Origin: Crotophaga sulcirostris
Taxonomy: Eukaryota; Chordata; Aves; Cuculiformes; Crotophagidae
Direction: 5' to 3'
DNA length: 64,000 bases
Assembly: GCA_013397455.1 (NCBI GenBank)
Contig: VYZB01000195.1
Span: 194,341 to 258,340 of the forward strand
Below, in pieces: positions 13,778-26,439 of the stretch. The notes beneath the pieces were generated by a model. It saw only the letters and a program-made list of their open reading frames with translations. It was not told the origin of the DNA and made no database searches. The position numbers and the translations under genes were made by a program. Positions within the stretch are counted from its first letter, which is position 1. The number at the start of each line of letters is the position of its first letter.

Positions 13778-13958
13778 TGGAATGCGCTGCCCAGGGAGGT
13801 GGTGGAGTCGCCGACCCTGGAGGTGTTTAAGGGAAGACTGGATGAGGCACTCAGTGCCATGGTTTAGGTGATGAGATGGTGTTAGTGTTGGCTTATAGGT
13901 TGGACTTGATGATCTCAGAGGTCTCTTCCAACCTGGTTATGCTGTGACACTGTGATAC
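13778..13958 (+). mobile_element. CR1 LINE 3' end (young copy A)
   Basis: The element begins abruptly at TGGAATGCGCTGCCCAGGG, has GAGTCGCCGACCCTGGAGG and GTTGGACTTGATGATCTCAG, and ends with a short GTGACACTGTGATACC tail. This is the 3' terminus of an avian CR1. It is 5'-truncated, as most CR1 copies are. It is nearly identical to the copy about 540 bp downstream, and its CpGs are still present, which suggests recent insertion. Confidence 0.92.
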
Positions 13959-14278
13959 CATGCACTGCTTAAAAATAGGGGGCTTGACATGGCCTGGCAC
14001 GTACCTGGGTTAGGCTGATCTGTGCCTGCTTTTCTCATTTACTCAGCCTTTTGTAGTTTCTGCCAGTAGCTGGGCAGCGCTACACAACAGATTGCGTTAC
14101 TTTTTTATTGCATAAAACATCCAAACTGCGAAGAAGAAGCGAGCGGCTGCGGTGGGAGAGGAGCAGGCGTGAACAGTGCAGCGTGAGCTCCCCCTGCTCG
14201 CAGCCACCGGGAAGTCCTGCCCTTCCCACCCATCCCTGCTCTGCCTTCTTCCCCCCTCTTCATGTCACATGTTCTATT

Positions 14279-14487
14279 AGGAAGAAGTTCTTCCCTGAAA
14301 GGGTGATTGGCCACTGGAATGCGCTGCCCAGGGAGGTGGTGGAGTCGCCGACCCTGGATGTGTTTAAGGGAAGACTGGATGAGGCACTCAGTGCCGTGGT
14401 TTAGGTGATGAGATGGTGTTAGTGTTGGCTTATAGGTTGGACTTGATGATCTCAGAGGTCTTTTCCAACCTGGTGATACTGTGATAC
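14279..14487 (+). mobile_element. CR1 LINE 3' end (young copy B)
   Basis: This copy starts slightly further 5' in the element (AGGAAGAAGTTCTTCCCTGA) and then matches copy A from TGGAATGCGC to the GTGATAC tail, with only a handful of differences over about 175 bp. The tail is followed by an A-rich run. The different truncation points argue for two independent insertions of one subfamily, not for a local duplication. Confidence 0.92.
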
Positions 14488-15265
14488 AGCCCGTAAAAAA
14501 AAAAAATAAAAATGCACGGCAGTTATTTAAGTTTTCGTTTTGAACGCGGATCACTCAAAGGAGTTGTCAAGGGGCCGTGGGTTTGTTGCATCCTCAGCCC
14601 ACCCTGCCCTCCCCTGGGCTCTGCAGAAGATTCAGTGTGGCTTTTCTGTGTGATATCACTGACAGGTGCGGTTCCCGTCCAGTGGAGGCGGACAATAATA
14701 GTTTCCACTCCAGTCTTGTGTGCTGTATAGAAATGTCACAGAAGTGCTGCCAGGGTGGAGTAGTTGGAAAATGTTCTTGTAAGGAAAGTAACAAACACGT
14801 TTGGCTGAAAGCTGCCCATCTAGCAGTGCTTGTACAGGCTCTTCTTTGGCAGTCTGAGGGCGTTCTGAGAGAAATCATCACTTTGACCTTGTGTATCAAA
14901 CCAGAAAGCAGCTATTCCACTCCTAGGCCTGATGGAGAGGGTGTCTAAAGGCTGTTGTGTCTGCACCTTGTACTTTCGCAGAGTTTTGCTTTCCAAGACC
15001 AGGGCTGGCCCTGGACAGCTGGTTCACCCTCAGCCACACAGCGCGGCCATCGGCACCTCCTGTCCCTCATCTCCTGTGAGTGTCCTCACTTTGTACGAGA
15101 CAGCACGTGGTCTGGGGCAGCTTTAGCCTTCTAGGCTAATTTGCAGACACCTGCTAGTGCAAAATGACTCAGCTCTGATGCCAGCAAAGGAGCTTCATGA
15201 GCACTTTTTTAAAGAACCCAGACTGTGTTTGTCTTTTAAAAATCATTGCTGAGAGCAGTGGGTGT

Positions 15266-15678
15266 AGTCTGAGTCAGAGGGACTGGGAGGACACAGGAGA
15301 TGTTCTCGAGCACTGGGTGCAGTTTTGGGTGCCAGGGTATAAAAAGGACATCAAACTACTGGAGAGTGTCCAGAGGAGGCCACAAAGCTGGTGAAGGGTC
15401 TAGAGGGAAAGTCGTGTGAGAAGCAGCTGAAGTCACCTGGTCTGTTCAGCTTGGGGGAGACTGAGGGGAATCTCATAGCTGTTTACGGCCTTCTCACACG
15501 GGAAGGAGGAGAAGGAGGTGCTGATCTCTTCTCCCTTGTGACTTATGACAGGACTAGAGGTGATGGCAGGAAGATGTGCTGGGGAGGCTTAGATTAGATA
15601 TAAGGAAGAGCTTCTTCACCCAGAGGGTGGTGGAGCTTTTGGGTCCCTTCCAACTCAGGTGATTCTATGATCTATGAG
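15266..15678 (+). mobile_element. CR1 LINE, older internally deleted copy
   Basis: Successive CR1 landmarks appear in order: GAGCACTGGGTGCAGTTTTG, CTACTGGAGAGTGTCCAGAG, GGTCTGTTCAGCTTGGGGGA, ATATAAGGAAGAGCTTCTTC, GGGTCCCTTCCAACTC and the ATTCTATGATCTATGA tail. The part normally lying between GAGGGTGGTGGAGC and GGTCCCTTCCAAC is missing. Open frames across it are CR1 remnants. It is distinctly more diverged than the two copies just upstream. Confidence 0.92.
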
Positions 15679-15943
15679 ATGAGCTGTGCAGCAGGAGAGG
15701 TTGGTATCGTGGGGGAAACGGAGAGGTGCCTTGATTTGTCAGTATTTCTGAGCTCTCCCACTCTCTTTTCTCACCCCTCCTGCTGAGACCTATCCTTCCT
15801 ACCTCTTGTTTTCTTTGTTTTCCCCAGGAGCTCTTGGCTTTCCACCTGCTGCCGCAGAGCACGAAGCGGATCCCAAGCGAACCCCTCTCGTTCGCCCCCG
15901 GCTCCGCTCAGCTCCCGCAGTGCTGCTGCGCTTCCCCGCGCCG

Positions 15944-15958
15944 CCGCCAGAGGGCAGC
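15944..15958 (+). promoter_or_regulatory. CTCF core motif match
   Basis: CCGCCAGAGGGCAGC agrees with the vertebrate CTCF core at every informative position except the third base, where G replaces the usual A, a common variant. It lies within the CpG island, so its own CpG could make binding methylation-sensitive. Confidence 0.55.
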
Positions 15959-16001
15959 AGCCCCCGCCGCGCCCGCCGCTGCCTGGGGAGGAGCCGCGCT
16001 C

Positions 16002-16062
16002 GGTGTGCAGGGAAAAGGTGTGCGCAGGGAAAAGGTGTGCGCAGGGAAAAGGTGTGCGCAGG
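16002..16062 (+). repeat. 17-bp tandem repeat (3.6 units)
   Basis: The unit GGTGTGCGCAGGGAAAA occurs perfectly at 16017-16033 and 16034-16050. A 15-base variant lacking one GC precedes it (16002-16016) and a 12-base partial unit follows (16051-16062). It lies at the edge of the CpG island and is likely length-polymorphic. Confidence 0.95.
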
Positions 16063-19000
16063 TAACCCGGGGAGCAGGGCAGGGAAACAAATCGGTGTCT
16101 CTCTGAGTATCACATATATGGGATGGAAGACTCTGTTGGTCAGTTTGGGGTTGCCTGTCCTGTCTGCCCCTCCCTGCAGGTGCAGCCTTTATTTTGCCAG
16201 CTCGGGGATGGGTTTAGTTACAATAGGAATAACTACAAGCATTGGCCTTTCTGCATACCACTGTCCCGTGTTATCACTTCTAGAGAGAAGCTGTCTGAAA
16301 AACTTGCAGTTAGTTTTCAGAAAATGAAGTTACTTAGACAAGACTGAGTTAGAGTCGGGAAACTGGCTCTAGTTTAACTTAAACCACAAGAGTGACAAGT
16401 GCCGGCCAGAGGGACCGTGGGTGGGGTGGCACAGGGACAGGCACGCAGCATCCCCCAGGACAAGGCTCCCTGAATTCAGGAAGCGTTTCTATTGCAGTTG
16501 CACTTTTGATAGCAAAAAAATGCAAATAACCACAACACTTGCAGCCTCACTTTGTGAACAGGATGAAGTTATTCCCTTTCAGTGATGTCTCCAGGAGGTA
16601 AGAACTGATTTGAGAAAAAAAAATATTTCAGCCTAATAAGTGAAATTATTTTAGCTAAGTGAAACAGTATGCGTTTGTGTTTCTAGCAGTGAGATGATAC
16701 CTGAGTTGCAGAAATGACAGCTTTTTGCTGCTTTCTTCCATGGTGATTCCTTAGTGAATAGTGAAATCTTCATTCTGATGCCCCAGAAACACTGTCTCTA
16801 ATACTTAGGTCTAGCTCTGGCAATCCAAAGAAGCAGTTTTGGTTTTGAAAAATTCAAGGGAGCTAAAGACATGAACACTTAGGGGAAGACACTTAGATCC
16901 CAGCAACAGGAGATACAAACATTTATTTCTGCTTGACTTTCTGAAATAAAAGGCAACACAAGGAGCACCAGGGGTGGGAGCTGTGTGAGGCAGTGTAATC
17001 CTCCCCTTCTTACTCTGGGACACTGCTTACCAGCTATTCTGTCAGCAATAACAAATAACAGCATCGCTTGAGTCTCCTCCAAGAATTTTGAAGTGATTGC
17101 AGTGGGATTACACATTGTCCCTGGGTTACAAACATCCCCACAGAAAAACAGGATTATGTGGTCCTGTCAGTTTAAACCATTGGGAGGGACTGTCCTGTAA
17201 GATGAAAGAGAGTTTTATTCCTGGAAATTGGGATTTCCTGAGGCCAGGGCTTAGCAGTCTCTTCCACTGGTGTAAGCTGTCCCCAACCCGCACCCCTGTC
17301 ACGGGGCAGCACACGGGCTCTGCTGGGCCACTGTCACATGCCCGGGGCCATGAGAACACCCCACAGCTGATGCCCCCTAATCCCAGAGTGGGTGCCCATG
17401 TGAGTCGTGCCCCGACTGTATTTCTGCAGTGTTTCCCAGCTGCCCCCAGTACCTTCATGCCCTGGTGTTGGTGAGGGCAGGGGCTGGGACACGACGGGCT
17501 GAGCTTCCCACGGGCACACGCTCAGTCTGGACACCTGCAGGTGCCAAGTGTTCTGGTCTCAGGGAGCTGCTTTCCTGCTTTGCTTCTAAATACCACAAAA
17601 ACCTTCCTCAATCCATTTTTTTCCACCAAAGACATTTCTTTATTCTTCTCTCACTAAAGGGTACCTGACACCGACTACTTGTTTGGGAAGGAGGGAATTC
17701 TCCAGAGATACCCACAGGTAGCACTTAGCCCTGCTGTCCCCACAACTGCCCATCACACACCAAGGCAGCATTTAACATCTTTTCTTGTTTCCTCTATGAT
17801 ATATAACATTAACCAAGTGTTTTAATCAATACAGGGGTTATAAATGAGCACAGATCAGCTGACTCCTGGGTAAGATATTTGTTTCCTATGTATCTGCTAC
17901 TGTGTCTTAACTCCTTGTCTTCAGCTGCTAATCTTTTCTTGTCGTTGTATGCTGAAATGTGCTATTATTATTATTGATTTAATATTATACAGTTTGCAGA
18001 TTCTGCCTCAGAGGTTTTAATCTCAGGTTTACCTATTACTTTGATGCATTTAGGTAAATATAAAAAAGCACTCATTTATTCTCTCACCACTAGGTCAACT
18101 GGAAGTGGTTTGGATAATGACTGTACAGAGCTCTGTGTTGTATATTAATATTTTTAATTATTCTGTGCTAAAAGAGTTGGTTATACTTAAAAGCAGGGAA
18201 TATATTTTTTCATTTGTAATTTGGGTTCTTTTCGTTGTGAGGTACCAATAAGGCACACCATACCAAAAATAGCACGGATGAAACCAGTTTGGCTGCTTAG
18301 AAAATGCCATGAGAAATTAGCGCAGACACAAACCATATACAGACAAGAAAGAAACAGGACAAATCAAAACAGTTTTAGCAGGTAAGCACCCACACAGCAG
18401 CATGTGTCACATATCAAAGAGGCACAGACTGTAAAAGAGTGTCCTGCAGTTTGCAGCAAGCAGAAAGGCTCCCAATAAAAGCTTGATCGTCCCTCTTCTT
18501 TGGTTTCACAAGCCATCCTGGACAGTGATTGCAAAATTGAGTTTTAAGCATCAAAAGGAGACTGGAGTCATCCTAAACCATGTTTCTCTGGCATTCAGGA
18601 GCTTGAAAGTATTGAGTGCTTGGCAAATGTGGGATTCCTGCTCTGTAGGAAAGTCTCTCTTTGCTCCACACATAATGCTCATATACACACTATGAGGTCA
18701 AATCAGATAGCACCAGGGCAATTCTGCTTCGCTCTCTGCATCCATAATATGGGTGACATTACTAATTCCCACTAAAAAATAATAAATAATACTAAGTACA
18801 ATCCAATTTCTAACTGATTGAAACCTGAGCAGAAAAAACGTAAAGTTTATGTGTGTGTATGTACACACACTGTAGTAACATGAGAGAAAAGTGCTATTTA
18901 ATATTCGTGTATTTATCTAGCTTCCAACTGTTTTGACTTGTTTTTTTGTATTTTTGCAGGATTATAGAACCTGGATTTCATCACTGCTCTGGTGGATAGT

Positions 19001-21437
19001 TGTTAGAAGTGTGAAACAAAAGCCTACTGCTCCACTCTGACCTCAGCCATGCACCTCCCACACTTGCACCCACAGCAGGTAAAGCACAGGACTTTCCACA
19101 CCAACTTGTTTACAATATCTTATTTGCTGGATTATCTGCTTTGGTGAATACCTGTTGTAAGAATGGGCCAGGGCAAAGGAGGAACCTTTTAGTTCAGCCC
19201 TTAACCTGAGTTGAAGAATACCAGCAAAAATTAGACCAGAAATATTTGTGTTTCCTGCCAGTACCTCTCAGTGATTTCTTTCTTTTTCCTTCTTTTTTTT
19301 CCTTCCAAGTTTCACACAAATCTCCATCTTTAGGATTAGCTGTCTACAGGCAACTCTTTGTATTCAGCTGAATTTAAGATTATGGTTGATCCAGAAAAGG
19401 GGAGAAAGGTGACACTGGAGAGTTTCTGTAGCAGTAAATCCTGAAATAATCAGGCCCATGACATTTTCGTAGCTGGCAAATGCTGAGCAAGACATATCTG
19501 GTCAACACTGAGGTCCAAACCTGGTTCGATTTCACAGAAGAACCTGCTGTGAGTCTCAGGTTTGGGTGGCATCATGTACATTTAAAGAGATCTTTCTGGT
19601 CAGATACTGAAATGCTTGGTTCATTTGCTGCTGTTTGCACTGAAAATGCTCTTTGATGAAAATGCTCCTGTTGTTAAACCTCCCTGGCTGGAGAGCAGCC
19701 AAACAGTGGAGGAAATGAAGGAGGGAGCATCACGTCGTTAAGCACCAGAGGGACAGACATTGTGCTGTTGTGACATCAGGATCTGCTTATGACAGGTTTG
19801 TAGGGTTTTTGAATTCATCGTAAGGGAATGGGATGAGGATGTTCCCACCTGATCTCTGCTATGGGCTGGAGGGAGATAAAGGACAACCTTCTCTGACCCC
19901 CAGTGAGGACAGGGAATTATTTGCCCAAATCATCTGGTGCTCTGCAGTGGATCCACAGTGCAAGGAATTTGTGTTGTGCAGGATTAAACTGATGTGCTTT
20001 CTGCTCTGGTCTGCCCTGTGCACTGCCCTCTGAGGAGGGGAGAGGTATAAATGCAACTTTCTTCTGGTGCAAAACCCAGCCCCCAGTGTCTGGATGTAAC
20101 TGTCAACATACATGTAAAAAGACATCTCTAATTCAGGTTAACATCTCCCTTTACAATGCAGTGACCACTACTACTATTTAGACAGGGAATGGAAATGTTC
20201 AGCTACGTAGTGTGCAGCACGTAGTGGTTGTCAAGGGAAACAGGCTATGTTTGTGTGGAAGCTCATGGTTTTGCCAGAGCTGTACAGCTGGAGGTGGTAC
20301 AAGTAAAGGTCTTTTTAGAGAAGGTCTGTTAGCCAGAAAGCAGGGCTAGTGTGAAGGGTTCTTCTTCCTGCTGCTTTCTGAACCTTTACTTTTAGGGCTT
20401 CAATGTCGAGGCCTTTCTGTGCAGGCTCCTACCCAGAGCTTGGAGGGATAATTATAGAACAAACCACTAGGAGGTATTGCACTAGTGTCCAAATGTGCCT
20501 GAGCTGGTGGTAGTTATGGAGTACTGGGATGTGCTTCATCTCAAAGTTAAGTACATGTGTGTGCATGGAGGTGATGTACATCAGTTAACCCTCTCCGAAA
20601 AGGTTAATGGCTTGCAGCTATGCAAGTGCGAACAGCATTATTCAAGTTCCAGTTCATCACTAGAATGGTATTAAATCAACCATTAGTTATAGACACAGCT
20701 AAGTCACTGGGTTTGGGTTCACAGTCCCTGAGACAAATGTGATCTTGGGGATTATTAACGTGATGTGCTTACCATGGGCTTCCCCACTGGAATTCTTGTG
20801 CTAGAAATTATACCTATGCAGGTGAGGCTCATGTAGGCAATGAATTTTGACTCCAGAGTTCGTGTCTTTAGTGTTCGGAGACAGGAAGGCAGCTTGAGAT
20901 GTGATTCCTCCCTGTATCTAATGAGTGTTACTACGAGGAAATCTTCTACTTGATTAGATGCATCTAATGATTCTTTAAAAGGCTTTGGATGTATTTAGCG
21001 AGGTACCAGAGCTCACCACAAATGGGAAGAGGAAAAAATTTATGAAGTCTGAGGCTTTATCACCATGGTGACGTTTATTTGAATTTGGAAGTTGCATTAG
21101 TTTGAGCTCACAATTTTTTCTTTTCCTGTCATTAAAGTCACACCTCTTATCCTCTGTTACCTCCTTCTTCTCTTCCTACCCCATAATGACTGCACTTAAA
21201 AACTAAATTTTGTTTCAGGGAAAAAATACACAGAACAAATTACCTCCATTCATTGCTGCCACCAGCAAGCTGCAATTAGTGCAATCCATATCTAAGTGGA
21301 CCTTATTTATAAATGCAGAGAGAATAATAAAAAGTCTCTTTTCTCCTGTGACAAAAAAAATAACAGTTATGATCAGATACATCCAAATGTGGAAGGTCTT
21401 TGTCCATCCTTTAATAATCACAGAGCTGACCACATTC

Positions 21438-21503
21438 ACCCCTCCAGTAACTCCACTGGATTAGGTGGAGTTCACAGCAGAGAAGAATTTGACCCAGTAA
21501 GTA
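21438..21503. repeat. Old CCATTGACTTCAATGG-family repeat
   Basis: CCAGTAACTCCACTGGATTA, GGTGGAGTTCACAGCAGAGA and AGAATTTGACCCAGTAAG match the known amniote pattern GAGTAACTCCATTGACTTCA, GTGGAGTTACACCAG, GAATTTGGCCCAG. Confidence 0.55.
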
Positions 21504-24500
21504 CATCAGTGGTCTTTTGGGTTTGCTTTACATAGCATGCAAAGATCTTCAAAGGTTTGTGGTACAACATAACCTTGATTTCAACTCTAGTTTTAATGGC
21601 TACTTGGAAGATGACAAAGACCACACTCTTTGGGAGACTGCCGTAGGGTGAGAAGCCTCAAAACCACATGGCCAAATCTAAGCACAAGTGAAGTCTCTGC
21701 AGCCCACACAACTGCAGTGGCAGCTGTCAGAAGTATGCCAGAGAAAGCCATGCTCCTGGCTGACAACTGGTGGGTAGACAGTCTGAAGCACAACTTAAAG
21801 GAAAAGAAGTTCCTTTGATGGATATCCAAAATTGGTGACTGCTTCCTTTCAGGATGAGCATGCTGTGCCTAGGGAGATGTCGATCATCTCTTGAAACAAC
21901 ACTGCAATCAGCATGGATTGATGGTGTGATGGAACCATAATCTATAAGCAATGGCACTTAAAGCACTTCATTTTGATGAATTTGGGTGTTTGTTTAACTT
22001 GTCAGAGGGAGAAGCCAAGCTGTGGTTGATGCATAGAGCCAGGACCAGATTTATCCACTTGCTAGTAGCTTTCTGTCCTCTGAGAAACTTGTTCTTAAAC
22101 AGCAGAAATTCTGTCCTAGCACCTGATTTTAGAAGGAATTTTCTCCCCTGTGCTGACCAGCATCACACATCATCTCTCCCTGCCTCAGCCTGTGCTCACA
22201 ATCAAGTTCACTCTCAGTAGCATGTATTTTATTAAATTTGGCTGGGAGAATGTCACCAATTATGAAGGGAAAAGCAAGAGTGAAGGTTAGGGGGGAAAGG
22301 TGAAGGTTAAATTCAGACATTCATGAGTTTATGGGGCAGTTTGTCCTCAAATCAAAGCCAGGCATTCATGGCGAGCTACGTAAACAGGAATAAATGCTCA
22401 TGTGAAACTCGCTTAAGAAGCAAAAACCCATAAGAATGTTTGCCACAAAATCTGTGCTTTCTTCTCCCTTCCTCTCCTCTCAGCGCTGAGAAAGGAGATT
22501 GCTCTGAGCATGTTGCTATCGGGGACAATGTGATACCTCTAAAGAGAAAGGCAAAAAAAATCCTACCAATGGACACACATTCATGCTCGGAAGGCTGCTG
22601 TGTGCAGAGCAGAGGCACATGCCCAGTGCTGGGGTTAGAAGGACACATCCCAGTCTTTCTTGAGGTGTCCAGTGATGTTTTTCCTCAGTATCACACTCTG
22701 TAAAAGGCTTAACTCGAGGCAAAGTTTTGGAAAGGAAAAAGAAAACTGGTGAGAAAATTTTTTAACAAGTAAATGAACCTCAGGTCCTCGGCTACCTTTT
22801 ATTTACCAAACAGAAAAAGTTTCCCTGTGTGATACGTTTCTTAAATTATAGGTTTCCCATTTCCTGGCATCCTAATAAAGTCTAGATGAATGATGAGAGA
22901 TTCTGCTGGGAGAATGAGTAAACATCTCCTACTGTCTGGAATGTAAGACTACTGTCTTATCCTTTGTTACAGGTTGTTAAGATAAAATTACCCTATATAT
23001 CAACAGCACTGTCAATGAAATTAGAAAGGGCATTATACCTCCAAAGCTGCCTGGAGGGTTTGAGGAGGGAAGGCAGTTTCTTCTCTGTTTATTTTGGTTT
23101 TCCATTTGCTATGAAAGAAAGAAAAGGAGTTTGTTTGGGTTTTTTTTTTTTTTGGCTTTGTCTTGTTTTTTAATGCAAACGAAAAAAAGGAGAAAAGCCA
23201 AGGGTGTACAAGGCAGGTTCTGGATATTTCACCAGCTGTGCAAGCAAGAGAAGAAAGAAATTGTGGCTTGGTGAAAATTCTGGGATAGCCTGAACTGCAG
23301 TGGCAGAAAAGTGTGGGTGCAAAGAGACCCTGCAGCCTTGTGGCCCCCATGTAGAGCAGAGGCTGTGGGTCCCTGTGCCAAGGGCACCCTGTCGCTTGTG
23401 GGCTTTTGTCCTCCAGCAAGTGTGTGCTCTGAGCAACCCTTAAGGGTGCTCTCCCCAGGGAATGCTGGTGGTCAGCAAGCAAGGAGCACCCCAGGGTGTT
23501 TCACCAACAGCACCTCTCGCTCAGCATTTGCAAATCCCTACTGCTGCATGTGGTTAAACACAGCCAGCAGGTTGAAAAGTTAAGAGGCCTTAGGAAGAGA
23601 GGGGCACATGTGCATGAGGTATTCCCTGGAGCCTCATTCACATAGGAAGCGAAGCTGACAAGGAACACTTTCCAGACAAGTGTCTTCTTTTCAATTATTT
23701 TCAATTCTCTTTAAATAGCAAAGGCTCCTGGGGTAATGAGTGCAGGCTCTGTTTACTCTAATGCGTATGATCTTGTGCAGTAACTCCTGCTGGGAGTGAG
23801 CCAAGGGTGCACAGAACTGTCCTTCCCGTTGTCTGCGTGTGACTGCTCAGGAAAGCAGAGCAAATCCTAGCATTCTGGTTCACACAAGAGTCCTTGCTCC
23901 AGAAATGGCCCTTCTAGTCCCAGGGACACTGCCTAGAGAGTAGGGAATGGTGCAGATCCACATGGAGCTGAAACAATGGGAGGTGAGGGTTGGCATTCTG
24001 AGAAGATAATTTGCGTTTTTGGAAGATCGAATCTAATCTGGTTTCTAATTCAACTCTGGGAAGTGCCTACACATTTGATGTTTTCCTCTAGATTTCCTCA
24101 AGACACCTTGTTTGCCCCATTTCTGTTTCCACCACTCTTTGCTGCTGCTGCTGCAAATTTGTCAGCTATAGTTTTAGGAGCACCCTCTTGCACATCCCTG
24201 TAATCCACTAATGTGTCTTTTTTATCAAATCTTGGTGCTGTTGCAGGTTTCTTGGTCTCTGGAGAGAAACCACTGCAGAAGGTCTGCTTCTCCCATAAAC
24301 TATTTTCTGGAAGTGTGACTCTCATGGGCATGCGCTTGATTACCAAAAGACTGGAAAACAGTCCATATAATCTGCCTGTACTCAGGAGAAAGCCAGTGTT
24401 GACCTATTATCCTTGTGAGCAGGCTGTATTGCCAAAGTAATTACCTGGTTTAGACTTCTTGTAACAATCGTGTCTTCAGCTGCCACTTCTTTTGAATCCT

Positions 24501-24780
24501 TTAGCCACTAGAGTGGAATCCGAAACATAAATTCCATTGCCTCTATTCCATACAAAATTAATTCTTTGCTCCAGACACTTCCATAGATGATCCCTGTGGT
24601 CCAAGATGTGATGGGCTATGATGGAGCTCAAAGGTTTCTTGTGGAGAAATGGGGCTCTCATGCAAGTCAAAGCTAACCTCATCACTTACACGTCCTCTCT
24701 TGTACCTATGTCAGCTTCTGTTACAATCTCATTCTTTTTCATTTTTTTCTGCTTTTACCAAGCACTTTGTTTAGCTTCTT

Positions 24781-24804
24781 TTTTTTTTAAAAAAAAAAAA
24801 AAAG
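24781..24804 (+). repeat. Oligo(T)/oligo(A) junction
   Basis: A T run directly abuts an A run of 15 bases, giving an A/T palindrome. Homopolymer length here is also vulnerable to sequencing error. Confidence 0.9.
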
Positions 24805-26439
24805 TTATTTTTCCATTTTTGAAACTCAGAATGTTTTTGTTTTGAAATCAGACAAAACCGAAAACAATACTGGAGAAAAGCTGGAAATCAAAAGCTGAAC
24901 TTGGGTGAGAAACTCTCTTGGATTCACAAGGTGCTCCTCAGTTTCTGCCATCTCATCTTGGAGTGTGTCAGAAACCTTACATATCACTCTCTCACGCACT
25001 GATGTGTGTGTGTGCATACATGTACATATGAGAATTTTCTCTGACAGGCTGTAGGGCTTTGTTACAGATTTTCCATCCCTAACCATGTCAAGAAGAATAT
25101 CTTAATGCTCTATTCACAAAATACTTTTGGCCTGTTTCCATTTGAATGTTGTACTTGTTTGCATATGTAATTCATAGGGGAGTTCATAAAACCTCGCTGT
25201 GTCTGTGAATGCCTGCCTACTGCATGGGCTTAAAATGAAATTAGACTGGAAAAGGGACTGTTTTGGGATGCGTGCGTTTTGCGCATATCCTTTAAATAAC
25301 TCAAAGGAGGATGTTTTTCCTATGGACTGAAGGACACATTTGTACCACCTACTAATTTCTATGGCTCAAAACCAGCACTGAGTAAATAGTTGAGGTTTTT
25401 GTGAACTCAGTGTTTCCAGCACTTGTATCTCCCCTTTGGAGACATTTCTCATTCAAGGAAAACCTCTAATTTTAATTCTTGCTGCTTAGTTCACTAGGAT
25501 ATCCTTCTCCTACCTCCGTTCCCAGCCTAATACTAAGATAATGGGGACAAAATTGCTTTTTGCAGTCCTGCTGCCCAGCCCTGCACTGCGGTGCCAATAG
25601 GAGCCAGCACAAAACGGATGTTTGTCTTTATTAATCATACACACACAATCTGCAACCTGAGCTGTGTACAGAAATGAATGGAAAATGTGCAACCTGACCG
25701 CAAAAGTATTATTTTATAAATAAGGTCCTTTAGTAGTAGTTAATTGGATACACATTTTGCTAGATTCATGGAACATTAAAAACTATCATATCCAAATTGA
25801 CTGACTGAGTTCATGTTACATCTCCAAATTGCCAATGACCATTTTGCCTTGCAACATCAGACCTTGGGTTCAGAAATCTAGCTCGAGGGCCTTTTTCAAG
25901 TACATGGTGCTTTTTTTTTTTCCTAATAGAGATTGATTTAGTATATGTTTAATGGCCCCATAAATCACTCAACATGCCCAACTCGCATACAAATTCTGCC
26001 AAAAAAAAAGTTTTCAAGGAAGCAGATGCCTTGTTCTTGGAACCAATTTGCTTTGCTCTCTGCATGTGCGTGAACCCACCATTTCAAGATCCTCCTTATA
26101 AAAATGTTCTACTCTCCCAGGTCTGAACATTGGTCATTTTCTCTGGGACTGCTTTCTTACTATGCCAAGTTAAACTTGGGCGATTCCCCCACTGTGCCCG
26201 TTCTGTTCCTAGTGCCTTTCAGATCAGCAATAAATAAATTCATTGTGCGTTTCAACGAGAAGAAAAAGAAAAAGCCGGAGTCGCATTGTGCTTGCTTTTG
26301 TGAAGATCTATTGTGTGCAAAGTAGTGTGCTATCGAATGGCGTAGGTCATTTTTCATTACCCCACTGAGGATGCAGCTCAAAGCAGAGGATTATAGAAAC
26401 TCATTTCCTTTGGTTAAGGAAAAAAAAAAGAGTTAACAT

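Larger units (their letters stand above)
15834..16085. promoter_or_regulatory. Small CpG island with CTCF-type site
   Basis: In an otherwise CpG-poor window this stretch of about 250 bp has more than two dozen CpGs and very high GC. It contains CCGCCAGAGGGCAGC at 15944-15958, which fits the CTCF core consensus. A 17-bp tandem repeat and a splice-donor-like CAG/GTAACC at 16059-16065 follow. It could be an insulator, or the promoter or first exon of a non-coding RNA. It lies about 26 kb beyond the BMP7 stop codon. Confidence 0.6.

Noticed and set aside
15806..16327. 173-codon open frame through the CpG island
   Set aside because: Its length is explained by GC-rich, stop-poor DNA and the in-frame 17-bp tandem repeat. 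The residues (Arg/Ala/Pro) are those expected from GC-rich noise. A non-coding first exon remains possible.
24098..24346. 82-codon minus-strand frame with protein-like composition, including an Ala run
   Set aside because: It starts at a TTG codon and cannot be tied to any family I know. The Ala run comes from a short GCT/GCA repeat. Without a homologue it is not supported as an exon or pseudogene.
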